Part shown: in pieces, positions 52,772 through 62,700 of the stretch | Layout of the letters: every line of letters begins with the position of its first letter | Numbering within the stretch: position 1 is the first letter of the stretch | DNA from: an uncultured Bacteroidota bacterium | GTDB lineage: Bacteria > Bacteroidota > Bacteroidia > Flavobacteriales > Flavobacteriaceae | Length of the DNA stretch: 64,000 nt | Assembly: GCA_902619315.1 (NCBI GenBank) | Contig: CACNDW010000005.1 | Span: 36,484-100,483, forward strand | Reading direction: 5' to 3' | Notes under the pieces: model-generated | Seen by the model: only the letters and a program-made list of their open reading frames with translations | The model's database searches: none | What the model was told of the DNA's origin: nothing | Made by a program: the position numbers and the translations under genes

Positions 52772-55507
52772 TCATAGGTTATATACTGCCCGAAATGTAA
52801 TGAATCTTGGCTGAATAAATGTCTGGGAATTCAATACAGAAAAACTGTTAGAACTATTTCGTACTTGAGCATCTATATTGAGTAGATTAGACGCTTTTAG
52901 TTCAAATTCCCATTTAGAATCCTTATTATCTCTGTAGGTTACTCCTGCATTCCAGTTTTGATATGACTGCTGATCATTCCCGACTTCTTGACGGGTGAAA
53001 CTGTAATCAGTTACAAAAGTTACTTTTTCAAGTATGTATGCATCGAATTCGATATTTGGTGATTTTACAATAAATTTTGTTTTTCTATTTCCTTGACTAT
53101 TGTCAGTTATTGAATAGCTATAACGGAGTCTTACATTTGGTGCTACTTTAAAATTTGTTCTTATCTCTGGGGTTATCCCTTGGGTAAATGCTTGATTGAT
53201 TGATGGCCTTCCTTGAATAAACTGATTAATTTTATTAAAACGAAATGCACCATTTAAACTTGCCCTCACTTTTCCAAAAGTGCGCTGAATTCTTCCAAAC
53301 GCATTGAAACTTTCATCTGCAAAATTTGAATTGAAAAAAGTACTTGTTCGGATGATACTTTCAAAATTCGTTAGACTTCGAATTTGATCAATATTATTTG
53401 TATAGGACACACGTGCAAAAACATTTGTGTAATTAAATAAATTAAAACTACGATATAGCAAACTCAGGTTATGAGATAATGCATTTTGCAATTCTGGCTC
53501 CCCATACTGAATACTGTTGTAATTGTTAAGAACTAATCCCTCTGCCAATCGCGTTATGTCAGTAAATTGATTTTGCATGCGATAATTAAATGTTAAGGTT
53601 TCACTTTTTTTCAATTCAATTCGCATTTCAAAGTCAGGAAGTAATCGAATAAAATCTTCTTCATAAATACGCTCATTTTGTTGGTTTTTATTTCCATAAA
53701 AATGTATTGAGAGTCCGGGGGTAAATGTGAATTTCCCAGACCGGAAACGATAGTGGGTACCAAGATAAAAATCACTAAAATTATAGGTTATGTCATTAGT
53801 GCCAAGCCCTTTGTTTATCAAAGGTGTTGGTAAAATTAAATTTCCCTCCTCTAAAAATTGAAATAGAGAGGAGTCAAAAGACTGATAACTTAAAATTGTA
53901 CCAAAAGATAAATTGAGATTACTTTTTTGATTGATAATATGATAATAATCTAGTTTGGCATCCAGTTGGTTAGAAAATATTTTTCTGTTTTGTCCCAAAT
54001 CGTATGACATCATGGAGCTATCTAATCCTAAAGCATTTGCTGTGCTGTCAAAGGGATCTAATTGATTTGGATCATTATTTAATATTGCATTATAAAAAGG
54101 GTCCTCATACTTAGTAAGGTGCTGTGCCTCAAATGCAAATACATTGTTTTCATTTAATGTGAAATAATAATTTAGATTTTGGTTTAAAGAAAATGGTGTT
54201 ATTTCATCAATTTGAGATGTTTGTCCGATAACAGAGGAAGAAACACTTTGATTTTGTTTATCATTTGCTACTCGAGCAAAAAGATCATAATCTATTTGAT
54301 TAGTTATATTTGGTTTGTATGAAGCATTTAATTTAATTAAACCCTGATTAGAACGCTCTTCACTTATTTGAGTAGTAGATTCATCAGGGATTTGCAATTC
54401 TGAGTTAGTGTATCGAATGAAATTATTTTCACGGGCATCTATAAGAGAAGAATTAAATATCAAAAAACCAGTAAAATCTAATTTTTCGGTTGGTGAATAA
54501 CTAAAATTTCCTGTAGCCAATTTATTGTTTATTCTCAGGGCATTCCTTTGATTAGTTAAAAAATTCAAACTATTATCTCCCAAATTAATTTGTGTGCCAC
54601 TTTGACGACTTGGTTGTCGCGCTCCACCGGTAAAGCCCCGAATGTCTCTTCTGGACAAAGCGACTTCTCCTATATTATTAAAATCACCAATAAAATTTAT
54701 GCTGTACTTAGGACTATAATAAAAGAGTTTAGGTTGTAACAAGAAAAGTTTTTCGTCGGGAGCACTCCCCCCCCCAGTGGTCACATTGCCGAACCAAAAG
54801 CGTTCTTTTCCAGATTTTAGTTTAATATTTATAGCAACATTATCCTGGTTGTTTCGAACACCGCGTAGTTGTGCTACATCACCATAATTTCGTAAAACTT
54901 GAATTTTATCTACTGTGCTTGAAGGTATGTTTTTAGTTGCAATTTTTGTATCACCCTCAAAGAAATCTTTACCATTTACCATTAGTTTATTGACCACCTT
55001 TCCTTCTACTTCAATTTGACCATCATCGTTTATTTCCACTCCAGGAAGTTTTTCCATTATATCTTCTAGTTTTCTTTCGGACCCATTTTTAAAAGAATCA
55101 GCGTCATAAATTAATGTATCACCCTTAATAGTTATTGGCATTTTTACCACTACCTCGTCAAGGAGTATGTCAGAACGAAGTGTGTAATCTTTTTGAATAT
55201 CTTCATCTTTTGTTAAAAACTTTTCATTAACGGTTTGTAGTCCTAAAGCACTCACTTGAACCTTATATTCTTTATTTGATTTTAGTTTTAATGAAAAAGC
55301 CCCGTCATTTTTTGTAATGGTGTAGGCATCTAATTCGTTAGTCTCATTGTCAATGGCAACCAAGCTAGCCCCTAGAAGGGGTTTTTGTATACTATCTCTA
55401 ATGGTTCCTGAAAAGTTTATTCTTTGAGCATTAACACCCAATCCGATTAATAGAATGAAAAAACAAAAAAATCTACTTTTAAGTGGGATTCGCATTAGAT
55501 ATTGCAT
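52772..55507 (-). CDS. TonB-dependent receptor / outer-membrane beta-barrel protein paired with GLPGLI protein
   Basis: A 911-residue outer-membrane barrel: signal peptide, CarboxypepD-reg-like domain (about 28-115), a plug-like segment (about 125-225, GKVVNKLMVNGKDFF) and a long barrel. It is not a SusC, as no SusD follows. Its start overlaps the GLPGLI stop by one base (TAATG), so the two are translationally coupled; such pairs are common in Bacteroidota but the ligand is not known. A G9 homopolymer (coding strand; 54767-54775) lies at about residues 244-247 in a GGG-encoding stretch. The frame is intact here. Internal ATG at codon 5 is an alternative start. Confidence 0.88.
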   Translation of the reverse strand: MQYLMRIPLKSRFFCFFILLIGLGVNAQRINFSGTIRDSIQKPLLGASLVAIDNETNELDAYTITKNDGAFSLKLKSNKEYKVQVSALGLQTVNEKFLTKDEDIQKDYTLRSDILLDEVVVKMPITIKGDTLIYDADSFKNGSERKLEDIMEKLPGVEINDDGQIEVEGKVVNKLMVNGKDFFEGDTKIATKNIPSSTVDKIQVLRNYGDVAQLRGVRNNQDNVAINIKLKSGKERFWFGNVTTGGGSAPDEKLFLLQPKLFYYSPKYSINFIGDFNNIGEVALSRRDIRGFTGGARQPSRQSGTQINLGDNSLNFLTNQRNALRINNKLATGNFSYSPTEKLDFTGFLIFNSSLIDARENNFIRYTNSELQIPDESTTQISEERSNQGLIKLNASYKPNITNQIDYDLFARVANDKQNQSVSSSVIGQTSQIDEITPFSLNQNLNYYFTLNENNVFAFEAQHLTKYEDPFYNAILNNDPNQLDPFDSTANALGLDSSMMSYDLGQNRKIFSNQLDAKLDYYHIINQKSNLNLSFGTILSYQSFDSSLFQFLEEGNLILPTPLINKGLGTNDITYNFSDFYLGTHYRFRSGKFTFTPGLSIHFYGNKNQQNERIYEEDFIRLLPDFEMRIELKKSETLTFNYRMQNQFTDITRLAEGLVLNNYNSIQYGEPELQNALSHNLSLLYRSFNLFNYTNVFARVSYTNNIDQIRSLTNFESIIRTSTFFNSNFADESFNAFGRIQRTFGKVRASLNGAFRFNKINQFIQGRPSINQAFTQGITPEIRTNFKVAPNVRLRYSYSITDNSQGNRKTKFIVKSPNIEFDAYILEKVTFVTDYSFTRQEVGNDQQSYQNWNAGVTYRDNKDSKWEFELKASNLLNIDAQVRNSSNSFSVLNSQTFIQPRFITFRAVYNL
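54767..54775 (-). repeat. G9 homopolymer tract inside the receptor gene
   Basis: Nine consecutive C on the plus strand (G on the coding strand), the longest G/C run I found in this AT-rich window. A one-base slip would truncate the receptor at about a quarter of its length. Confidence 0.9.
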
Positions 55508-56325
55508 TAACCTCTGGATCGTCTTCCATAGCTATTTCGCATTTCTGACATTTTTTCAATAATGGTTGCTCGATAGTCGGACTTGTTTATTAATTCTCCT
55601 TTATCTGGAGCTTTGATTTTAGACCGATCATTTGGATTCATTATTATTTGAGAGCACAAAATTGTAGTATCCTCCATGCTAACCTCCAAAATAAGCCCTG
55701 GGAGTCCCCAAAATTCTGCAGGACCATTTCTAACTGGTATTTGAAGAGTATACCAAGCTTCGATTTGAGTAAGTTTAATGTTAGGTTCTTTGTTATTAGG
55801 GGTATTAGATCGTAACTGACTCCATGAAAAGTTATACCAAGACAATTCTTTCTCTGGGACAATTGCTGTGGCTTTGAAGCAAGTATAATCTCCAATCTGT
55901 TTTACTTCTTTTCCCATTTCCCACTTAATAGTTTGAAGTTTATCAACAACAAGGAAACGCTTACCATAGAATTCTTGTGCTTGAACAAGTTTATTCTCTA
56001 AAATATTTTTGTATTGTTTACCCCTTGAAAAGTTGGATCCCCATGAATCAGTAGCACCTGAAATAGCATCTACTTTTTCCTCCTCAACGAATATGGACTC
56101 AGTGCTGTTGAAATCCAATATATATGTTTTTTCTAACCTATTTTTTAGTCTATTTTTAACTTGTTTTTTTTGCGCTTCACTCATTCTGGCCCCCCATCTG
56201 CCCAGATTCATTTTTGATTTGGAAAAATAGTAAGCTTTACCCTGAAAATCTTGAGCACTCAGATGCTCCGCATTGATGATCAATGTTAAAATAATATTTA
56301 AAAATAGTATAGATTTGAATTGCAT
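55507..56325 (-). CDS. GLPGLI family protein
   Basis: A 272-residue secreted protein with a signal peptide (about 1-24). The family-naming motif GLPGLI is present near the middle to C-terminal part (in FWGLPGLILEV). The family is specific to Bacteroidota and lacks a defined function; it is usually encoded next to a TonB-dependent outer-membrane protein, as here (1-base overlap). A consensus -7 element lies 17 bases before its ATG. Confidence 0.93.
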   Translation of the reverse strand: MQFKSILFLNIILTLIINAEHLSAQDFQGKAYYFSKSKMNLGRWGARMSEAQKKQVKNRLKNRLEKTYILDFNSTESIFVEEEKVDAISGATDSWGSNFSRGKQYKNILENKLVQAQEFYGKRFLVVDKLQTIKWEMGKEVKQIGDYTCFKATAIVPEKELSWYNFSWSQLRSNTPNNKEPNIKLTQIEAWYTLQIPVRNGPAEFWGLPGLILEVSMEDTTILCSQIIMNPNDRSKIKAPDKGELINKSDYRATIIEKMSEMRNSYGRRSRG

Positions 56326-56715
56326 TGGTTAATTTATATGATCAAAGATATGCATATTATAGTTTGATGAAATATTTTTCATTTTTATGTCAATTTCTTT
56401 ATTTGATTACACATAATAAACCGATTCAGAAATTGATTACCCTACTAAAAAAACAAAATTTGAGAATTATTTGTCTAACATATTTCAAAGTGTCTAAATT
56501 TAAAGATGAACATTTCAAAATAATTATGAATTAGTTAATCAATTCAAATATTTACTTGGTTAATGTATCATTATTAATATGCAAACTCATGTTTAAAGTA
56601 ATTTAATAATTTTAAATTCATTACTTGAAAATCTTGACAAAAGTGACGCAGGGCTCGGATTTAATTTTTTTAAATTTACGCTATTCTCTAAATTTTATTC
56701 TAGAATTAATAATAT
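56326..56715. other. Divergent intergenic region, 390 bp
   Basis: Lies between the GLPGLI gene (minus) and the regulator gene (plus). It contains the GLPGLI -7 element and an imperfect inverted repeat TTTAAAGTAAT / ATTACTTGAAA (56592-56602 and 56620-56630; one mismatch, 17-base spacer). No TAnnTTTG match faces the regulator gene. Otherwise very AT-rich, with a short GC patch (GACGCAGGGCTCGG, 56645-56658) that stands out locally. Confidence 0.6.
56343..56350 (-). promoter_or_regulatory. -7 promoter element of the GLPGLI-receptor unit (TATCTTTG)
   Basis: Exact TAnnTTTG match on the minus strand, 17 bases before the GLPGLI ATG. Confidence 0.5.
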
Positions 56716-59508
56716 ATGAAGTTTAATTTACACACTTTATTACTTATTTGTCTTTTAAAAATAAGTGCTCAGGAGATTCCGCCGATTCAACAATTCAAAT
56801 CTAAGATCTCTTTCGCTGGAAATCAAAATTGGATGATTTCTCAAGATCAAAAAGGCACTATGTACATTGCAAATAATAAAGGTTTACTTCAGTTTAGGGG
56901 CACAGATTGGAAATTGAACTCAAGCCCAAATCAATCTATCATTAGGTCTGTTAGAGTGATTGATGAAAAAATTTGTGTTGGGAGTTACATGGATTTTGGA
57001 TTTTGGGAACGGTCTCCCAATGGGCTATTGCATTATTCCTCTCTTGCATTGGAATTAGGTATTGAAATCTTGGAGGATGAGCAATTTTGGAATATAATTG
57101 AATACGGTGAAAAAATAATTTTTCAATCGCTACATCGATTGATAATTGTAGACATAGGGAATAGAAATGTCCAATTTGTTCCAACTACCAATACCTTATT
57201 AAAGTCCTACAAGGTGGGTGATGAAATTTTTATTCAGGAATCCGGTATGGGTCTATTCGAGGTTAATGGTGGTAAGGCATTTTTGGTCAATGACCATAAG
57301 ATTTTGAGAGAAAATGTTATAGTTGGTCTTTATAAGATAGAAGGAAAACTTTTGATATTGACCGACAAATCAGGGTTTTATTTCCTAGAAAACAAAAGTT
57401 TAAAAAAATGGCAAATAGAGGGAAAAAATAGTTTTGAGGGTAAGAAACTCTATAGTTCATTGCGATTATCCGATGGTAGTTTTGCATTGGGCTCTATTGC
57501 TCATGGTCTAATTTGGATCGATTCAGATGGGAATGAAATCATGGAACTTAATCGAGCCAACGGTATATTTAACAATACCATTTTATCATTATTTGAAGAT
57601 AAAAATCAAAATCTTTGGTTGGGTTTGGACAATGGTGTTGACTGTGTTAATGTAAATTCCCCTTTTTTAGAGTATAATGATGATATCGGAAAAATAGGAG
57701 CAGTATATGCTTCTGCTAAAAGCGAAAATTATTTTTATCTGGGTACAAATCATGGGTTGTACTATAGACAAATGAATAAAGGAGACGATTTCAAAATGAT
57801 TCCAGGCACAGAGGGACAAGTGTGGAGTTTATCGTCTTTTGATGGTGATTTATTTTGCGGCCATGATTTGGGAACTTTTCATGTTCAAGGACCTAGAGCA
57901 AACAAAATCACAAATATTCCAGGTACTTGGACTTTCAAAAGACATCCTAAATCTAATGATTTATTACTTCAAGGCAATTATAACGGTATTCATGTTCTTC
58001 AAAAACAAAACAAACGTTGGACCTACAAGAATAAACTAAAGGGCTTCGACATATCTTCTCGATTTTTTGAAACAGTAAATGATACCACTCTATTGGTTGG
58101 ACACGAGTATAAGGGTGTTTTTAGGCTTACAATCACACCTGATTTTGATCGGGCAACTAGTACAGATATTGACAAATCCGTCAATAAAGGAATCAATGCC
58201 AGTTTGGTCAAGTTTGACAATGAAATATTTTATTTGAATCCTGAAGGGTTATTTAGATATGACAAAAACCAACTCAAATTTGTTATAGACCCAATGCTAT
58301 CCAAAGAGATCAAGCCTGAGGAATATGTCACTGGTAAAATGATTGATGACAATAATGGTCGACTATGGATGTTTTCAAAAAACAGAGTTCATTTTCTCAG
58401 AAGAGAGGTCTTTTCAGAACAACTGAAGTTTAAATCCATTTTTTTTGAGAACAATTTCCGTAAAAATGTTTTGGGTTTTGAACACGTGAATAAATATGAT
58501 GATTCGAGATATTTAATTGCATCTGGAATGGGTTATTTACTCCTCGATATGGATAGGGTAGAAAACATCCAACCCAAAATATCCATAGAAAACATTCAGG
58601 TTAAAGACAATCTCCAGAATTTAAGTAATATTCCATTAGTAAATAATTTTGAGTTAGATTTCGATAGAAATAACATACAATTCTTTTTCACAGCCACAAA
58701 TTATCAGAAACATCAACAGGTTAAGTATCAGTATCGGCTTGAAGGTTATGATCTTCTTTGGAGCCCATGGATTAAATCCGCAGATGTCTCATACTCGAAT
58801 TTACAAAGTGGATCATATGTTTTTTCTGTCCGATCAAAAATTGGAGATCAAACCTCCGAGGTGAGTCAGTTTAAATTTAAAGTAAATCCTCCTTGGCATC
58901 TGTCCCGTTGGATGTATGTTGTCTACATAATAATTCTTATTTCTATTCTTTTAATCATAAATAGGCTTTATGATGCCTTTTATGAGCGTGAACGCAAAAA
59001 ACTAATCAAAAGAAACCAGCGTAAACTTCAAATTAATGATTTAGCGAGCCAAAGAAAACTAATGAAGATTAGAAATGAGCAATTACAGAATGATATAGAA
59101 AATAAGAACAGGGAGATTGCTATCGCGACCATGAGTACTGTAAAACGAAATGAGTTCTTGAATAAAATAATAAATGAATTAAAAGCATTAGATTCTAACC
59201 CAAGAATTGATCGATTAACAAAAATGATTAAAAAGAATCTTAAAGGTAATGAGGATTGGGAGTTTTTTGAAAAGGCATTTAATAATGCCGATAAAGATTT
59301 TTTGAAAAAAGTAAAGAAAGAATACCCAAGTCTTACTCACAATGATTTACGACTCTGCGCTTTTTTAAGATTAAACCTTTTGTCAAAAGAAATTGCCCCT
59401 CTTTTAAACATATCTGTTAGAAGCGTTGAGATCAAGAGGTATCGACTTCGAAAAAAAATGAAACTTGCAAGAGACGAGAGTATTGTTGACCATTTTGTAA
59501 ATTTGTAG
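56716..59508 (+). CDS. SusR-like membrane-spanning regulator: beta-propeller sensor, Y_Y_Y domain, LuxR-type HTH
   Basis: A 930-residue one-component regulator. A signal-like N terminus is followed by Reg_prop-type beta-propeller repeats (about 25-615), a Y_Y_Y domain (about 621-728), one transmembrane helix (about 731-752), a coiled coil (about 760-810) and a C-terminal HTH (about 871-930) with the LSKEIAPLLNISVRSVEIKRYRLRKK core. There is no histidine kinase or receiver domain, so it differs from hybrid two-component PUL regulators. The sensor would bind a glycan fragment in the periplasm and act on DNA across the membrane. It is directly upstream of susC in the same orientation. Confidence 0.9.
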   Translation: MKFNLHTLLLICLLKISAQEIPPIQQFKSKISFAGNQNWMISQDQKGTMYIANNKGLLQFRGTDWKLNSSPNQSIIRSVRVIDEKICVGSYMDFGFWERSPNGLLHYSSLALELGIEILEDEQFWNIIEYGEKIIFQSLHRLIIVDIGNRNVQFVPTTNTLLKSYKVGDEIFIQESGMGLFEVNGGKAFLVNDHKILRENVIVGLYKIEGKLLILTDKSGFYFLENKSLKKWQIEGKNSFEGKKLYSSLRLSDGSFALGSIAHGLIWIDSDGNEIMELNRANGIFNNTILSLFEDKNQNLWLGLDNGVDCVNVNSPFLEYNDDIGKIGAVYASAKSENYFYLGTNHGLYYRQMNKGDDFKMIPGTEGQVWSLSSFDGDLFCGHDLGTFHVQGPRANKITNIPGTWTFKRHPKSNDLLLQGNYNGIHVLQKQNKRWTYKNKLKGFDISSRFFETVNDTTLLVGHEYKGVFRLTITPDFDRATSTDIDKSVNKGINASLVKFDNEIFYLNPEGLFRYDKNQLKFVIDPMLSKEIKPEEYVTGKMIDDNNGRLWMFSKNRVHFLRREVFSEQLKFKSIFFENNFRKNVLGFEHVNKYDDSRYLIASGMGYLLLDMDRVENIQPKISIENIQVKDNLQNLSNIPLVNNFELDFDRNNIQFFFTATNYQKHQQVKYQYRLEGYDLLWSPWIKSADVSYSNLQSGSYVFSVRSKIGDQTSEVSQFKFKVNPPWHLSRWMYVVYIIILISILLIINRLYDAFYERERKKLIKRNQRKLQINDLASQRKLMKIRNEQLQNDIENKNREIAIATMSTVKRNEFLNKIINELKALDSNPRIDRLTKMIKKNLKGNEDWEFFEKAFNNADKDFLKKVKKEYPSLTHNDLRLCAFLRLNLLSKEIAPLLNISVRSVEIKRYRLRKKMKLARDESIVDHFVNL

Positions 59509-59527
59509 AGGTAATTTTCCCTTTGTT

Positions 59528-59549
59528 TTTACCTATACTTTACCTATAC
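59528..59549 (+). repeat. 11-bp-phased direct repeat, candidate regulator operator
   Basis: Two adjacent copies of TTTACCTATAC (59528-59538 and 59539-59549), one DNA turn apart, starting 20 bases after the regulator stop and 207 bases before the susC ATG. A dimer of an HTH protein could bind it on one face. Confidence 0.6.
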
Positions 59550-59713
59550 AAAAATGATTTTTAACTAATTTATAATCTTTAATTTATTATTGATTTATAC
59601 ACTATTTATAGGCTTTTAATAGTTTTTTAAAGAAATCAAACAAAACTTATTAATTTTTATATTCATTGTATAAATTTTGTTGTATATATATTTTTTAAAT
59701 TTTTAATATCAAT

Positions 59714-59727
59714 ACATAAATTTATGT
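59714..59727 (+). repeat. 14-bp perfect palindrome upstream of susC
   Basis: ACATAAATTTATGT, 28 bases before the susC ATG. Could be an operator or a leader hairpin, but AT-rich palindromes of this length also arise by chance. Confidence 0.45.
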
Positions 59728-59755
59728 CAACGAAAAACCGCATTATTGAATTAAC

Positions 59756-62700
59756 ATGTTTCAAAAGGCAATTGCTTTAATACTCTTTCTTTACGCATTC
59801 AATGTAAGTGCTCAAGTTGACATTAAAGGAATAATTATTGATAAAAGCAATAACTTACCAATAATTGGTGCAACAGTCATTATAAAAAACACTACCAAAG
59901 GTACTACTACCGATTTTGATGGAAATTTTATCTTATCCAATGTCCCTGACAATGTAACCTTGGTATTTTCCTATTTAGGTTATATCACACAAGAAGTTGT
60001 TCCAGATGGTTCTAATGTCACTATTTTTTTAGAGCCTTCTGTAAGTGAGTTGAGTGAGGTTGTTTTGGTAGGGTATGGAACACAAGTCAAAAAAGAAGTT
60101 ACCGGCGCTGTATCAGTTCTGGGTTCTAGTGAAATAGAAAAACTAAATCCTGTTAGAGTCGAGCAAGCACTGCAGGGACAAGTAGCAGGAGTTAATGTAA
60201 CATCAGCTTCGGGTTCACCTGGTAGTGGATCTAATATTCGTATTAGAGGAATTTCTACCAACGGTGATAGTAGACCGCTTATTATGGTTGATGGAAATAT
60301 TATCGAGGATTTATCGGTTATAAACCCAAATGACATAAAAAGTATTAATATCCTTAAAGATGCTACAGCAGGTATTTATGGTGTACAAGGCGCTAATGGA
60401 GTGATTTTAATTGAAACCAAAACAGGACGAAAAAATACCCCTATTAGAGTGAATGTCGATTCTTATTTTGGTTTCCAAAACACTAGTAAAAGAGTAGATT
60501 TAATTGACAATGCCTATGATTATGCCAACTACGTTAACAATGCATCTATCAATGGTAGGGGACGTAAAAAATACAACACTGTAGAAAATAGACGATTGGT
60601 ATTTGGTCTAAATGACCCAAACAATCCTTTAGAAACATTTACAGATTGGCAAGATGAGGTATTTCAGACTGCTATTATACATGACACAAATGTTGGTTTT
60701 AACGGCGGGACTGAAAAACTTGCTTATTCATTCGGTGCATCTTACTTAGATCAAGACGGTATTGTTGGTTTAGAAAAATCGAACTATACAAGAATAACAG
60801 CTAGAGTAAATCTACAATATGATGTTTTAGATAATTTAAAATTTACAGGCACAGCCATTTACACAACCTCGACTAAAAATAATCTCATAGAAAGCAACAT
60901 TGGTTCAGTTCTTTATAGTGCTCTAAATATTGATCCATTTACAACTGTCAGAAATACTGACCCAAACAGTAATGGTTATGGAAATACTTTGGTGACTTCA
61001 AGAGAGGTGGTTAATCCAGTTGCAATGATTGAAAATACATTCAACACTACTCAAATCGATAAAATTTCCTCAACATTTGGAATAGCCTATACTGTTTTAA
61101 AAGGTTTGACCCTAGAATCTAAATTTCAACACAACCACGCTGCAGTGATGTCAGATATTTTTTTACCAGTCTTTAATTATGGCCCAGGAAAACAAGGAAC
61201 GGTTGAGGACAATCCAAACGTGATAAAAGATGATGGAAATTCTTTGACTGACAATATTGATTTTTATGAGGACTACAAATGGGAAAACTATATTACCTAT
61301 GCTAAAGAATTTAATGATAGTCACAAATTAAATTTGTTGTTGGGAACATCAATTCAAGAATTTAAAGGCCTGTTTACAGGAAGGTCCGGAAGAGGGTTGA
61401 TTAATAATAGAAACTCTATAGAGGATGCCATATTTGCTTATGTTCCACCTGAAAATATTCGTGAGCGATTTAACGATACTCAAATTGAGGCTGGAAACAA
61501 TAGGTTCATAAGTAGGTTGGAATCAATTTTTTCAAGATTACAATACAGCTATAAAGATAAATACCTTTTATCAGCGGTTTTAAGGAGGGACGGATCCTCA
61601 AAATTTGGGGAAGTTAATAGATATGGATATTTCCCATCCGGATCACTCGGCTGGAATATTTCTGAAGAAGATTTTTTAAAAAATAATCCAAAGATCAGTT
61701 ACTTAAAATTTCGAGCCAGTTATGGAATAATTGGAAGCGACAGAATAGATTTAAACAGATTCATTTCTTTGTTAGATGGCGAAGCTTTGTACACAAATAA
61801 CGATGAAACAGATGCCGACGATGTCTTGATGGGTAAAGCAATTGGGGGGTTATCCAATCCCGAAATCAGATGGGAAAACACAGTGTCTGCAAATGTTGGA
61901 TTAGATGCTAAATTATTTAATGATGAACTAAGTCTCAGCTTAGACGTCTTCTCCAAGAAAACTAATGACCTATTAGTACAGGCAAATGTTTCAGGGGTCT
62001 TGGGCGCAGCAGCACCTGGATCATCAGCACCTATAATCAATGCAGGGGATGTTCTCAATGAAGGATTTGAAGCGTTAATCTCCTACAACAGAAACATAAC
62101 CGATAACCTAAGATTTAATGTAAGTTACAATTTCAGTAAACTTCATAACGAAGTAGTTTATGTTGGTAGTACTGAAGGTTTTCTGGAAGGAGGATCTTTT
62201 TTGGTAGGAGAAAACCTTAGAACCTCAAGAATGGAAGCAGGCTTTCCAATAGGCTACTTTTACGGATACAAAACTGATGGAGTTTATCAAAGCCAAGCTG
62301 AAATAGACGCCTTAGATTTCAATGCCCCTGTGCCAGCCAATGGGGGAGATAGTGTCTACCATGCCAATGCCAAACCAGGAGACCTAAAATTTGTTGATGT
62401 CAATGGAGATAAAACAATTACTGTTGAAGATAAAACCTATTTAGGTGACCCAATTCCAGATATTACAATGGGATTGACTTTAGGATTTAACTACAAGAAT
62501 ATAGATTTTAATTTATCTTCTTTTGCTTCTTTAGGGAATGATTTGGTAAGAGACTATGAACGAAAAAATTTATACTCCAATAAAGGCTCATTTGTTGTTG
62601 ATAGTTGGACACCAACTAATCCAAGTAATTCCATTCCAAGACCCGTTAATGGTGCTTCAGTCAGTTTCGATAATTTTTCAGATTATTTTGTTGAGGACGC

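Larger units (their letters stand above)
59509..59755 (+). promoter_or_regulatory. Regulatory region upstream of susC, 247 bp
   Basis: A very AT-rich region holding a direct repeat (59528-59549) and a palindrome (59714-59727), described separately. No exact TAnnTTTG element with proper spacing was found; the promoter may need the regulator. Confidence 0.5.
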
